Shown in pieces: positions 47,478 to 59,771 of a stretch of DNA of 64,000 nt (the first letter of the stretch is position 1; each line of letters opens with the position of its first letter). This DNA comes from Psoroptes ovis (taxonomy: Eukaryota > Arthropoda > Arachnida > Sarcoptiformes > Psoroptidae): positions 3,720,001-3,784,000 of the forward strand of contig PQWQ01000002.1 in assembly GCA_002943765.1 (NCBI GenBank), read 5' to 3'. Under the pieces are notes generated by a model. It did no database searches and had not been told where the DNA came from. It saw nothing but the letters and a program-made list of their open reading frames with translations. The translations under genes and the position numbers were made by a program.

Positions 47478-50400
47478 TCTAAAACACAAATTATAAAAAA
47501 ATTGAGAAAGAAAATGAGGAAAAAAACGTATCCAATTTTTAATAATTTTGGATTGATGCGTTTGAAAGCATAAACGAATGAACATCCTTCTTGATTGAAT
47601 TGCAAATATTCAAGGATTATATCTCATTATATGATTATTTAAATTCCGGAAAAAATTTATATGAATATTATTGAAATTTGAATAAAAGAAAAAAATAGAA
47701 AAAAAATCAACGAATATACCATTCTTTAAATGAAAAAAATTAAGAAAACTCAATTATAATTATATTTTTGGCCTTCAATTTTGTTTAAAACAACAGAAAA
47801 ATTAGTATTTTTTTCATTAATGAAGATTGAATGAGCAAACAAATAAGATAATGGCCATATCAAGTAAGGTAATTGAATGATTTATCATTTAAAAAATTAT
47901 AAATTCTTTTTTTGGGCAATATCTTTCATTTTTTTTTCTTTTGGGTATTTTCTTAAATTCAGGGAATTCTTAAGAAAAAAAATTCAATCCAGTAAACGAA
48001 ACTAATTTAAATAAAAATTTTATCATTAATAAGATCATTGTTTTGCAATCAAAAGTTACATAAAAAAAATCCATTTCATTAAATTCAATACACGCAAATG
48101 AATGCTAATAATTTCAAAATTTCTAGAAAAATTTCATCAGTTACAGAATATATTCAATTTGATTTATGTGCATATCATTTTATTATTAGTATTTTTTTTC
48201 ATTTTTGTATTCATTGATTATTACATTTTATTTTCATTACCAAAATTTCATAATGATATGGTAAAAATAATCTGGAATTTTCTAATATTATTTTAACACG
48301 TAGAAAGACGCGTGTTCGACAATAAAGTAGCAACAAAAAAAAAAACTTGAACTCTGCTATTCTTGGATAGCAAACAATCAAGATGGAAAATCATAAATTT
48401 AGTCATTCAATAAGATGCAAACAACTGAAAATTATGTATTATTTCTAAAATATAGTAGATAATCTCGAAATATTTTGATAAAGATGAATGCTTACATTCG
48501 TTTTGGTGAAAAATTCATTTTGTTTCCGGCTGTTGATAAACAATATTTATGCACTTAGATAATGAATTGGTAATTTTATACTTATATGGCACAATTTCGG
48601 TACAATTTGATATGATCACTTTCTATATTATTAGACAACAATAATATGGGTAATGATGATAACAATAATAACAATAAAATATAGAAAATAGATGGTGGTG
48701 AATCGAAAGACATTTTAATGAATGAATGAATGAAACATTAATTAATCAATGTAAATTATTGAAAACTATATCATCTCATTTAGCTTGATCATAATCTTAT
48801 GACGAAAAAAAAATATTTTTTTCTAAAAATAATTCATTCATTTTCAACAACAACAACACTGTACTAACACTGTTAATGATGATTTTTGAGATTATAAAAA
48901 AAATTTTTAATCAAACAATTTCTTTTGTTGAATTTTGTTGTATAATCATAAAGTTAACGTTAACATGTGCGAAAAATAAAAAATGAATGTAGTAAACCAT
49001 TCAATCATTTATGTGCAATTGTATTTTGCTAAATAATAGAAAATCAATGATGGTTTTTACCTCTTACAATAATATTAATGATCAAGTGCCAAGATTATGA
49101 TGATAATAATGATGATGTTTTTTTTTCGTTTCTTTTTCTTATGATTGAAACTGATGATTTCAAATGATTTTGGAAAATGGTACAGGCAGCTAAAAGCAAG
49201 GCATTCGTAGCATAAGATCATTTCACACACACACACTCACACACAACATTGCCACATTTTAATCGATCATTGTCGAATGATAATTATTATTCATGATGAT
49301 GAATAAACCAAAAAATAAAAATAAAATGAAATAAAATTCAAAATTAATATTTTAAAAAATAACATTGAAGTTTTATTTTTCTTGAATGGAAGCGAAATAT
49401 TTTTTTATTTTTATTATTTACTTCATTGATTATTTATTGATTCTATTTTCAACGAAAAATCAATGAAAATAAATAAACCACATTATTTATTATTGAAATT
49501 AATGAAATTGAATGGGAATTTTTCTAACTGATGTTGTTGTTGTTGTTTTGGTGTTTTCATTGATTCAAAGTTATTAATAATGAAAATGAAAAACAAAATA
49601 TGAATAATAATGATGAAATTCACATATTTTTAGAATGAAAAATTTAGAAAAATGATAATTTTGCAAATTTCATTGAATTTTTGTATTTTTCAATTGATGA
49701 GAATTTTCTTGATTTTTTTCTTTGAAATTCAAAATTAAATTCATCAAAATATTCACTTGTTTTCGGCGTTTTTTTCTGATTTTTGTAATTCCAAAATAAA
49801 TAGCACTAAACAAGAAAAAATACAAATGATACAATTACAATGAATGATCAATGATGATGATAATGATTATAATAGAAATCGCACGTATGTATGAATATAT
49901 TAAGCGTAACCATACATAAATTCAAACAAATTTAGTTTTTCCCAAAATCCATTTGATTCAGCGATAATCATTTCAAAAATTATAATTCAAAAAGGTACTA
50001 ATTATTTAGAAAACCAAAGAAAGGATGAAACATAAACGTTTTTGATTCAAAAAAACAGAAAGAGAAAGTGTAAATTCATGGATTATAAAGATGATGGAAT
50101 GAGAAAATTTTAAGATTTTAACGTAAGCGGCAAGGTAAGCCAGTTTGAATCATAATCAAAAAACATTATTTCCATTTACTTTACTTTCAAAGAAAATTCC
50201 AAAATTTCTTTTTATCTCTTTTTACTTGACATTTAAAAATCATTTCATCAATGTTGCATCCGAGGACTAACAAAGAAAGCAAAAAAAGAAAGTTCACCAT
50301 AAATATATGAATTGAAAAAATATGGAAATAATGAAAAGAAAAAACAATTTATATCCATGTTTTTTCAAATTAAAAAAAAAGAGAAAGAAAATTCAATATT

Positions 50401-51527
50401 TTTTTCCATCATCACACATTTACTGATGATCATGATGATGGTCATGGCATCTTGAATTTAAGTAACATCGAAGGAGATTCATTCATTCAATCATTCATTG
50501 TTAATTTAATCAAAATGTTTCAATGATGATGTTATTTTATCGGACAATATGGATCGCGGTTGTTGTTTTGTTGAATTGTATTTTATCAATTATCATCATT
50601 CACCTTCATTATCGGCAGAAAATTTAAAAAATCACATACATACAACAAACACACACTGATTCATGGTTAAAATTGTCCTTGAAAAAAAAAGAACACATCA
50701 TTTTTTGAAATTGAATTTGACAATATATAAACAGACATATAAAATGATTTTAATTTAATAAAAAAAAATAAATAAATAAACAAAAATTACATTCGATATT
50801 TATTTAACTAATGGAAAATGACGAATTAAATGAGATTAATCTGAAAAATGACGATAATCTTTGATTACATATCGAGCATATATATCAATAATATTAATGA
50901 AGAAAAGAATGTAGTTTGACATGATTTTTCTTGAATATGAATATTATTATGATTTTTGATTATGATTATAATAATTATTTTCAAATGGATAGAATTTAAA
51001 AAAAAATGATTTATCTAGTAACAAGGAATTTTTGAATCAAGAAAAATCACATAAATCTTTGATGGTTTATGTAAATATTTGAAAGATTTTTTTTGTTTTG
51101 ACTTTGAATAAAGAAAAGAAAATTTAATTTCACTTTTTTACTAGAATAATCCATTTTAAGACATCAAACTTAATTTTTTTTTTATTATTATTTTAATGTC
51201 ATTGTTTTTGACATGAAATCAAACAATTGTTGATCAATTCGATGTGATGCGTTTTTTTTGTCTTTTTGGCAATGAATTGCAATCATTGATTTGATTTATT
51301 GGAAATTTTGTAACATTCAATTTTAATTAGAATTTGATTTGAATTTGAATTTAATGTGAAAAAATTCAATTTGAAATTTTACAAAAACACATTAGACACA
51401 TTGATTTCGATAGATGACGACACTTTTGGCAGCCGATTGCTCAATGTAATTATGTTTGGACAAAACAAACACAATGGTAAAACGCAATTGATCAATCAAA
51501 ATTGAATCCATTGAATTAAAATTGAAC
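47478..51527. other. 4 kb intergenic, no gene seen
   Basis: AT-rich with GAT/TAA repeats. The segment just above 47477 should be the peroxidase 5' UTR; a splice acceptor (TTTTAG) directly precedes its ATG, so a 5' UTR intron is likely. The right end should hold the BIN3 promoter. Short open frames such as 48102-48296 are low complexity. Confidence 0.5.
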
Positions 51528-52341
51528 ATGTTTAATCGTTCAAATAGCATTCCATTCGATGATAAAAATAATAATAATAAAAATCCTAATGATTATATTA
51601 CATCAATAAATCAGTTTGAAAGTTTCAAGTGAGTTTTATTTTTTTTCATTGTTAAATTTTTAAAACAATTTTATTTATCAATTCTATAGTTACGATGAAC
51701 TTCGTAAAAATATTTGTGATAACATCAAGAAACTAATCAAATGTTTATATGATCTAAATATGGTTGAAAAAAAATTTCTTGATGATTTATCCTTTTCGAA
51801 TAAAAATGACAATGATGAAGATCCCAAATTATTCAATTCAGAATTAATCAATAACTGGCATGAAATGATTGAAAAATCATTAAAAAATCGTCAAGATCTT
51901 GCAATCAATTTGAATAATACAATCGGTGAACCAATGAAACGTTTTCAGATTGCATTGCAAGAATTTAAAAGTGCAATTAAACGTCATGAACAATTAATGA
52001 ATGAATGTAATAAATGTAAGCAAAAATTACAGGAATTGAAACGTTGTGATCGTACATCGAATGTGATTATGAAACAAAAACGTTACGAAACAACATTAAA
52101 ACAATCGGAAAAAGATGCAAATTTATTGAGACAATTACTTGAAAAAGAATTACCTTATTTCCTTGAAAAACGCATTGATTATTTTATGCCATCATTTTCT
52201 TCATTCATTTGTTCTGGCATACTGTTTTCTGGATTAAATTTAGATGCAATCGATCAAATCAATTTCGATAATAATCAATTAGATACTGAACAACAACAAT
52301 TATTTGATGAAATAAAAAATTTATCGATCGTTAGTTTTTGA
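51528..52341 (+). CDS. BIN3: BIN3-type BAR-domain protein (amphiphysin/Rvs161 family)
   Basis: Membrane- and actin-associated N-BAR protein. Exons 51528-51628 and 51690-52341 join in phase 2 to give 250 residues, the family's usual size. It is essentially all BAR domain with no SH3, as in BIN3. Matching blocks: IGEPMKRFQIALQEFKSAIK then RHEQLMNECNKCKQKL, and the C-terminal signature LEKELPYFLEKRIDYFMPSF ending KNLSIVSF (human BIN3 has EMPRFYGSRLDYFQPSFESL and RALSIVADD). AATAAA at 52426-52431 lies between the two convergent stop codons. Confidence 0.9.
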
Positions 52342-52425
52342 TGTATTTTTTTTTTAATTATTGATATCAGATTCAGTAATTTACATATAATTCTGTACAA
52401 AATATATTTCTATACATAATCTTCA

Positions 52426-52431
52426 AATAAA
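52426..52431 (+). terminator. Poly(A) signal of BIN3
   Basis: AATAAA 85 bases after the BIN3 stop and 42 bases before the end of the convergent attractin coding region. Transcripts from the two genes probably overlap at their 3' ends. Confidence 0.6.
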
Positions 52432-52472
52432 AATATTAATTTTCAACAAGAAAAAATGGAATTTTCTCATAT

Positions 52473-55400
52473 TCAAACACCAGCCGAATATGATGAATTG
52501 TTTTCCGTGATTTTTATTGAATTCGCTGATAATTTCTGTACACTATTCTTATCTTTCTCTTCTTTACGACAATTCTGTTCCAACGACACATTTCCAAGTG
52601 TAACTAATGCTGAAGCTAATGCGATTCCTGTTTGACCTTGGTTTGAATAAATCAATTAATCCATTTTTTAATCCATTAAAATATGTATAACAATTACCTG
52701 GTTGTGGTACTGATTGATCACCAGTAGGTAATTGAACCAATAATGTCAGCACAGCAGCTTTACCATTGGAACATGGTTCTAATGCTATTGGTGATGGATT
52801 TGAATTGATCATTCCATTATCATTATTTTTCACTTTCACATATACACCAGCAAATGGTCTTGATGCCATTTGTTCCAGTTCCACAAATAGTTGCTAATTT
52901 AACAAGTTCAAAGAAAAAACAAATCATAGAATTCGATATTGAAAAAAACATAGTCATAGTTACCTGTCTTCGAACATAAAGCTCATATTTTTGTTTGATT
53001 TTCCACAAAATTGCAGCTATAATAAGCAAGGTGAGGAAACAACTTTGAAAATATGAAAAAATTATCGATAAATTCGCATAAATCACACAACAAATGAATA
53101 AATAATAATTTACCCAGAGAAGGTCAGGAAAAAATGAAGGATGTCAATGTTTCTGTGTTGTGAGAATGATATTTGCAGCAAAAATGGCGTACGAAAAGAA
53201 TAGACATTGACTAAAAATGTTGCATTTTTTATGCCTAAATCAGTATATGAAAAACGTAGTTTGATATTCCCACATCTCATTCCTTCATAAAGCCTTCGTA
53301 TGATGACCATACCTGATAATGGTAAATATCAATTAGCAAGTTGTTTATCATTGAAAAAAATAGATGCAATTTACTTGAGTTAGAATTAGATCCGACCGAA
53401 ATGTTGACCATCGCACTTTCTTGACATTGCACTGAAAATTCAATGTCTATTTCTGGAGATAATGGTGTATTGATGAAATTGATACGAGTATAGTGAACAT
53501 CATCCGGTTTTGACATATTGAATGTATATGTATAACTAGTGGATAAATTATAATAACAGGAACCATTTGAATCTTGGGGATTACCAACATAATCACGTTC
53601 ATCACATTTATCACAATTATGTCCAATTATGCCTTTCGTAGTACAACTACATTGTCCAGTTTCAGGATTACACATATCACCATGACCGTTGCATGAACAT
53701 GGATGACAAAATCCACCATTGATTGGGTTGCCAAAATATGTTGGTCTGCAACGTTCACAATTTTCACCTTCAGTATTATGCTGACAAGGTTTATTACAAA
53801 TCCCAGGCAAGCGGCATTGACTATGTCCATTACATTGACATTTTGGACATGAGGTAAAATACCATTCAGGACATGTGTCAAATTTAGTAAAATTAGGATT
53901 TGGTCCGCTTAATGAACCCTCTATACATGTGCCTGATCCTTGACCGGAGCCATCATCACACCATCCACATTGAGGATTTTTCAAACAACCATCACAAGTT
54001 TGTATGTCGCTACAAGAGATCACAGAGCATTTATGCGGATGTGTAGTCCATTCCATACATTGACCAATCGGATATATAACAGAATAGGCGTTTGATTCGA
54101 TACATCGTTGTTGTGAACTGCACCACATACAAGATCCTTGCGTACAATTAACACAACTAGTACGTGTATGACAAGGTGCTGCGCAATTCACCTGTAATTT
54201 ATCAGCTAAATTCATACTATCTAATTTCATTTCGGTCCATTTTTCATACATCATGCTTACACATTTTCGGTCTCTTTGCCAAGAACAATAATGTTCACTT
54301 TGACAGGAATGACAATTATGCATTTTATCACAATTTGATATGTGTACATCACGTGATTCACACATTTTAGCATCGTTGATACTCTTCAAAAATGTTGATG
54401 TTGCGGCAAGATCTTTGATTGATGATTCGCGTGGTTTGATTGAAAAATTACATTTTTTATAAATACATTGATCACCACACCAAACGCAATCATATGAATT
54501 TCGAAGACAAGTTGAACATAGAGACTGTTTTTGACATAATTCAGTGAAATTTACACGCAAATTTTCATCACAATGCTGGAATGAATACTTGATTTGATTA
54601 TATGGTTGACAAATACGCTTTTCTTTGTTCCATACACATTTGGTACCAATCTTTTTAGAATAACAATCAGTCATCGTTTCAAGACTTGAACAATTGCCCG
54701 GAATAAATCTCATTAATTCATTATGAATCAATCCATTGAAACCACCAAAAATATACAGAGAATCGTCGTAAGTGACTGAAGAATGACCGTAACGGCCAAT
54801 CATTGTAGTATCATATGCATTTGAAAGTATTGGATTTTCTAATGTTGACCATGTATCACAGGAAATATCGTAGGCAAGAAAATGAGGTGAAAAACAAGTG
54901 GTACTAGTATTTTCATCTGTTAAGTTATACCCGTTGCCACCGAATATTAGAATTAAACCGTTGATTAATGAAGCAGAGTGTAAATATCTTGGTTGATCAC
55001 TCGGTGACAATAAAGTCCTGTGATAGGGTTACAAAATTAAAAAAGGCGATTTTTTCGAAATAAAATTCTCACCATGATTCTTTTTTTGGATCATAACCAT
55101 AAAGGAAATCGACAAGTATGTTATCAGCATAACTTGATGAATGATAGCCACCGAATACGTAGATGAGACGAGTTATATGATCATAAGTACTTGTATGACC
55201 AAAACCACCTTTGACTGAAGCTCCTGTCGTTTTGACAAGTTTCCATTTGTTTGTGTCTGAATTGAAAAAAATATAAACAATTTTCTCATCATGAAAGAAA
55301 TAATCAGATTAATTTACCGATATTATAATTTTGTACATGATTGAGATAGCCATATGTTGGATTATAACCGAAAATTATGACCATTATGTTGTTGACCAAT

Positions 55401-56682
55401 GTGGCGGCATGACCCATAGATGCTATTGGACAGCAAAATTCTGAATTAGTAATTGATTCACCATCAATTAGCTGCCAAGTATTATCATTGATATTATAAG
55501 ACCAAAGCTCAGAAACAATAGTTCCATTGCGTAGAATCCCACCATAGACAAATAATGTGTTATTGAAAATAATGACTGAATGACCAAAACGATCATCAGG
55601 AGAATGATTATTTGGAATAATATTCTCCCATTTTTTCTGTTTCATATCATATTTTACAAGAAAATGCTCTTTATTATTGAAATATTCTCCACCAATGATA
55701 TACATTGTATCTTCATGAATCACAGACTGATGCAATGCTCGTCCATTAGGTGTATTTGTTGTGCTGATCAGTGACCAAAATCCTTCATGTTTGATTTGGC
55801 TACAATCAATACCAATATAGCCATAATTACAAATACATTTATGCTCAGTACGATCACAGATACCATGACCAGAACATCCATTAGGACAAATCAGTTGATC
55901 ACATGCTAAACCTTTATAATCTGCATCACATGTACAACGATCACCGACACATACACCATGATTCGAACAATTACGAGGACAAGAATCAATACTGAATGAT
56001 ATATTAAAGCCACTCATATTTAATGCGGCATCACTATAAAAATAAATATAAACACGGCCGGATTTTGCTGCTATTTCAGCTATTCGATTTGATTGTTGTT
56101 TATCATTTATTAATGAACCACTCAGTACCGCTAACATGGGTGCATGTATTGAATCGCCATCAAATATATAAAGATGATCCCATGAACATTCAGTTTCAAA
56201 AAAATCAATTTGTAAACGTATAGTTTTATTTGTTTGTTCACTATCGATTAACCAAGTACATTGTAGATCTGAGCTATAATTCCCTCTTCCATCGGTTATA
56301 TAACCAAATGGTGTATTCAGTCTGGGAAAAAGTTAATTAATTAATTTTTCAGAAATAAATTTTGGCTTAATAAATTTTAATGATACCTGATACGGCCACC
56401 ACATTGATCACAAGCTGAACCACGCCAGCCAAAATCACAAATACAAGAATTATTAACACATGTACCATGAAAACAAACTTCTTTATTGCATACGATTTCA
56501 GGTGTGTTCAATTTTGGATAAATACCGGACAATGACCAACATTTGATTAAATTATTATTTTTATTGTGTAAATTTGATATTATTAATGCTAATATTAATA
56601 TCAATAAATTTGATGTACGTATCAATGATTTTCTTCGAAATTTCGCTTTTATTATGAACAATAATGTCACTAAGGTGCTCAT
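52473..56682 (-). CDS. Attractin / distracted homologue (EGF-CUB-kelch-PSI-laminin EGF, one TM)
   Basis: Large type I cell-surface protein; in other animals it acts with MEGF8-like pathways and melanocortin/ubiquitin-ligase signalling. Exons: 56682-56387, 56321-55318, 55256-55073, 55017-53375, 53312-53114, 53042-52964, 52893-52698, 52636-52473; 1,254 residues. Order seen: hydrophobic N-terminal signal/anchor, EGF (CHGTCVNNSCICDFGWRGSA), CUB, EGF pair, six kelch-type repeats with GG motifs, PSI-like Cys repeats (CVWCGDQC, CSWQRDRKC, CMWCSSQQRC, CGWCDDG), two laminin-type EGFs, a beta-rich membrane-proximal part, TM (FLTLLIIAAILWKIKQ) and the signature cytosolic tail EQMASRPFAGVYV, PSPIALEPCSNGKAAVLTLL, QTGIALASALV. 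It is shorter than mammalian attractin (~1,430) and I see no C-type lectin domain. The stop lies 131 bases from BIN3's stop. Confidence 0.95.
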
Positions 56683-58019
56683 TATTAATTTTGGATGATT
56701 GTTGATTTATTGATGGATTAAAAAATGTTAGTTATATATTATTTGATGAAACTTTCAAACTATGGATATGAAAATGGATGTATAAAGAAAAAAAAAATTC
56801 CAATTAAAAAAACAGCTGAAAAAATTATTTTATTTCGGTCTAAAATGATGATAAGAATGTTTGTGAGATGATTCAACAATCATGTCCATTGATTGGAACA
56901 TGATCATTTCAATGAGTATAAAAAGAACTTTGATAAAAATTAAAAATAATTATTTTCTTGTTGATTTTTATATAATTTTTCAAATATAAATAAAAAGGGA
57001 GAAAATACATGTAAACACTTGATTCTTTTCATATAATTCATTAACACAACAACAAGATTAATAATGATTTTGATAGAATGAAAATTAAATATTTAAAGAT
57101 TTGTTATTTTTATCATCGTCATCATCATCATTATTATTATTATTTTTACTATTATGATAATCATTAACAACAATCACAACATTATTATGATCATCATGAT
57201 ACAATAATGATCGAAACCAGTAAATAAATTTCATGTTATATTTAATTGATAAATTAAAATTAAGCAAAATTAACCATTTGATGATGCACTAATGAATAAA
57301 TAAAGAGAAAAAGATGTTTAAATGAAAAACAAAATGAATTACATACGAATATAAATAAATAAATAAATAAATATTGAAAAGATTTAGCAACAAACAAATA
57401 AACAAGCGAAAACAGCTAAAACATAAACACACACACACACACTTCATTCATTCATTTATCCATTCACAATTCAGATGATGTTGTGTGTTGACAGACAAAA
57501 ATGAATGAATGAATGAATGAATGTGAATTTTCTATGTGTAAGTGTGTATTTGTTGGACACAAAGGCAAATATTTGATGAAAAAAAAAATTCATTCATTGA
57601 TATCAAAGAGAAATATGTTGAAGAAATGTGTTGTTTTGAACATTGATTGAACATATTCGAGGTGAGAGGAGCGTGCGCTTGTGTTGCACCATTTTTTTTA
57701 AAGCTTAAAAATTTCATGAAATTACGAATATGATTTGATGAGCGAATTTTTACCAATTTTTTCATGATTTAAAAGTTAAATTATAGTTTTCTGGTTAATC
57801 ATTAACACTGATTGATTATTATTGATTGTAAATTTATAGATATTTTTAATCAATTAATAAGGATGAATAAATTCGAGCAATTTTTATCAAATAATCAATT
57901 ATTTTTAATCATAATTAGTTAAAATAACCGGAATAAGTTTGATGTCATTTTTTTCAATTTAAATGATTTGATTGAAAGTGAAGAAATCTTTTTTTTAAAA
58001 ATAATTTTCAATAATAAAA
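56683..58019. other. Intergenic with microsatellites
   Basis: Attractin promoter side on the left, downstream flank of an unknown gene on the right. Contains an AAAT run (57353-57372), a CA run (57427-57441) and a GAAT run (57500-57522). No gene seen. Confidence 0.5.
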
Positions 58020-58701
58020 TTATGAAAAAATTTCCATGACTAAACGATGAATATTTTCGCGTAATTCAACACAATCGTTAATTGTATCACAACAAAAACG
58101 ATTCATTTGCAATATTTGTGATTTGATTGGGATAATTTCAAATGATACATCAGCATTTGTAGCTTGTTCAATTTTGTTGTTATTCGAACGATAATGATAT
58201 TCAGGTATTTGATATACTTTACAAACATAACGAATATGACCAATGTTTGAATTCAATGCCCATATTAATTGTCCTAATTCAGTACAAATATCTTTGATCA
58301 TTTGAAAAATTTCAATAATGAATTTTTGTTTCGAATATTCATCATAGTTTGTATTATGTAAAATTGACTGTAATAATTGACAGATTTTATGACCATTTTT
58401 CAATTGATTTTGGCGTCGAGAAATGATTTTATCTGTTGATGACTAATGAAATCAAAATGAAAATTAGTAAATCAAATTTTACAAAAAAAAAATCTTAAAA
58501 AAATAATAAACTTACAATTATTTCAATCAAACATTCTAATATTCTTTCATTTTGTTTTAAAAATTTGATTGAATTTTTAAAATTAATCAAACGTTTATGT
58601 TTCATGATTCTTTCTAAATGATAATCGATACGATTCTCTAATGAAAATAATGATATTTTATTCGTTACTGTAAATTCTATGTGTTCATTGATTTTTGCCA
58701 T
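58020..58701 (-). CDS. Unrecognised helical protein
   Basis: Two exons, 58701-58516 and 58442-58020, with good GT/AG sites in phase 0, give 202 residues. No signal peptide or membrane span. The sequence is rich in Lys, Ile and Asn and looks mainly alpha-helical, with leucine/isoleucine spacing compatible with coiled coil in the first half (RIDYHLERIMKHKRLINF, FLKQNERILECLIEII) and a more hydrophobic middle (DICTELGQLIWALNSNIGHI). It ends ELRENIHRLVMEIFS. I do not recognise the family. The clean splice and two ORFs that join support a real gene. Confidence 0.6.
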
Positions 58702-58906
58702 TTTTTGCTGTCTTCAATAAGAGTAATATCAATAATGATGATGATTTTAGAAAAAAAATGATACATTTTACATTTATATATAACCACAACATATATATTA
58801 CGATTTCGAAATTAAAGATAATCGAATTTTTCTCATGTTCGAAAAAAAATGATACAATAACAATAAAATACAATAAATAAGTGATAAAGGCATTGAAGGA
58901 AAAAAT

Positions 58907-59608
58907 CTAGAAACATTTGAAAAATTCTATTTGATTCAAATTAATCATACAAAAATATTCGTTTTCGAAATTAAACATTACAATAGATGTTAAATTCATT
59001 ATCAATAGCCGGTCGGCTGGATATTCATATTTTTTTGCCCCCCAATCATATGAATCATAGTCATCATAATAATCATTTAGATGATTTTGTTCATCTATTT
59101 GTATTAGATAGCGATAATTTTGATGTGATTCTTCATCATTTTTCATATCTAATATCCGTATTGAATTGTCAATGTGGAATAATTTAATTATTATGACCAA
59201 TTTCAATGAATCATCATTATCATCGTTTCGGTTGTTTCTTTCCAAATGATGTAAATCAATTTGTCCAATATTCAAGTCAGCAAATTCTTTTGCATATCTT
59301 TTCCAATCGATTTCATTACATATTTTGCCATTGCGAAAATTCATTTCAAATTCTTTGAAATTTTTGATTGAAAAATTTGACAAACAAAATTTTTGTGATT
59401 CAATCAAACTTTTATTGTGGATGGTGAAAAAATTTATTTTTTCATTTTTTATTCCATTATCAATCGATTTAAATGATGTCATCAAATAAATTATTAAAAT
59501 TATCAACAATATCAGAATATTGGTCATCAATAATTTAGCTAAACAACCAGATGATGGTTGTCGCTCTTTGTGAATGCTTTGTTGCTGATTGCTGAATTTT
59601 TTCACCAT
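58907..59608 (-). CDS. Unrecognised single-pass membrane protein
   Basis: Single exon, 233 residues from the ATG at 59608; the frame is open further up to an ATG-like start at 59650. A basic cytosolic-type N-terminus (MVKKFSNQQQSIHKERQP) precedes one strong membrane helix (LLMTNILILLIILIIYLM) at about residues 27-48. Then comes a ~185-residue presumed lumenal or extracellular domain with a few cysteines, an Asp/Asn-rich loop and an NLTS glycosylation sequon near the end. The layout suggests a type II membrane protein. No family recognised. It lies 163 bases downstream of the PAM stop on the same strand. Confidence 0.55.
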   Translation of the reverse strand: MVKKFSNQQQSIHKERQPSSGCLAKLLMTNILILLIILIIYLMTSFKSIDNGIKNEKINFFTIHNKSLIESQKFCLSNFSIKNFKEFEMNFRNGKICNEIDWKRYAKEFADLNIGQIDLHHLERNNRNDDNDDSLKLVIIIKLFHIDNSIRILDMKNDEESHQNYRYLIQIDEQNHLNDYYDDYDSYDWGAKKYEYPADRLLIMNLTSIVMFNFENEYFCMINLNQIEFFKCF

Positions 59609-59771
59609 TTTGCTTAAACAAATGCAATGAGAATGAATTGATTTATACAAACATGATGAACAATAAGTTTTAGAAAATTAATAAGAAAAAGGAAAAGACA
59701 CAAATAAATACAAAACAAAAATGATAGATGAGTATTCAAAAAATGTAGAAAAAAATTAACATATTTTCATT

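Noticed and set aside
47478..47585. Upstream in-frame extension of the peroxidase start
   Set aside because: The ATG at 47477 gives a clean signal peptide and follows an acceptor-like TTTTAG, so the upstream part is more likely intron or 5' UTR.
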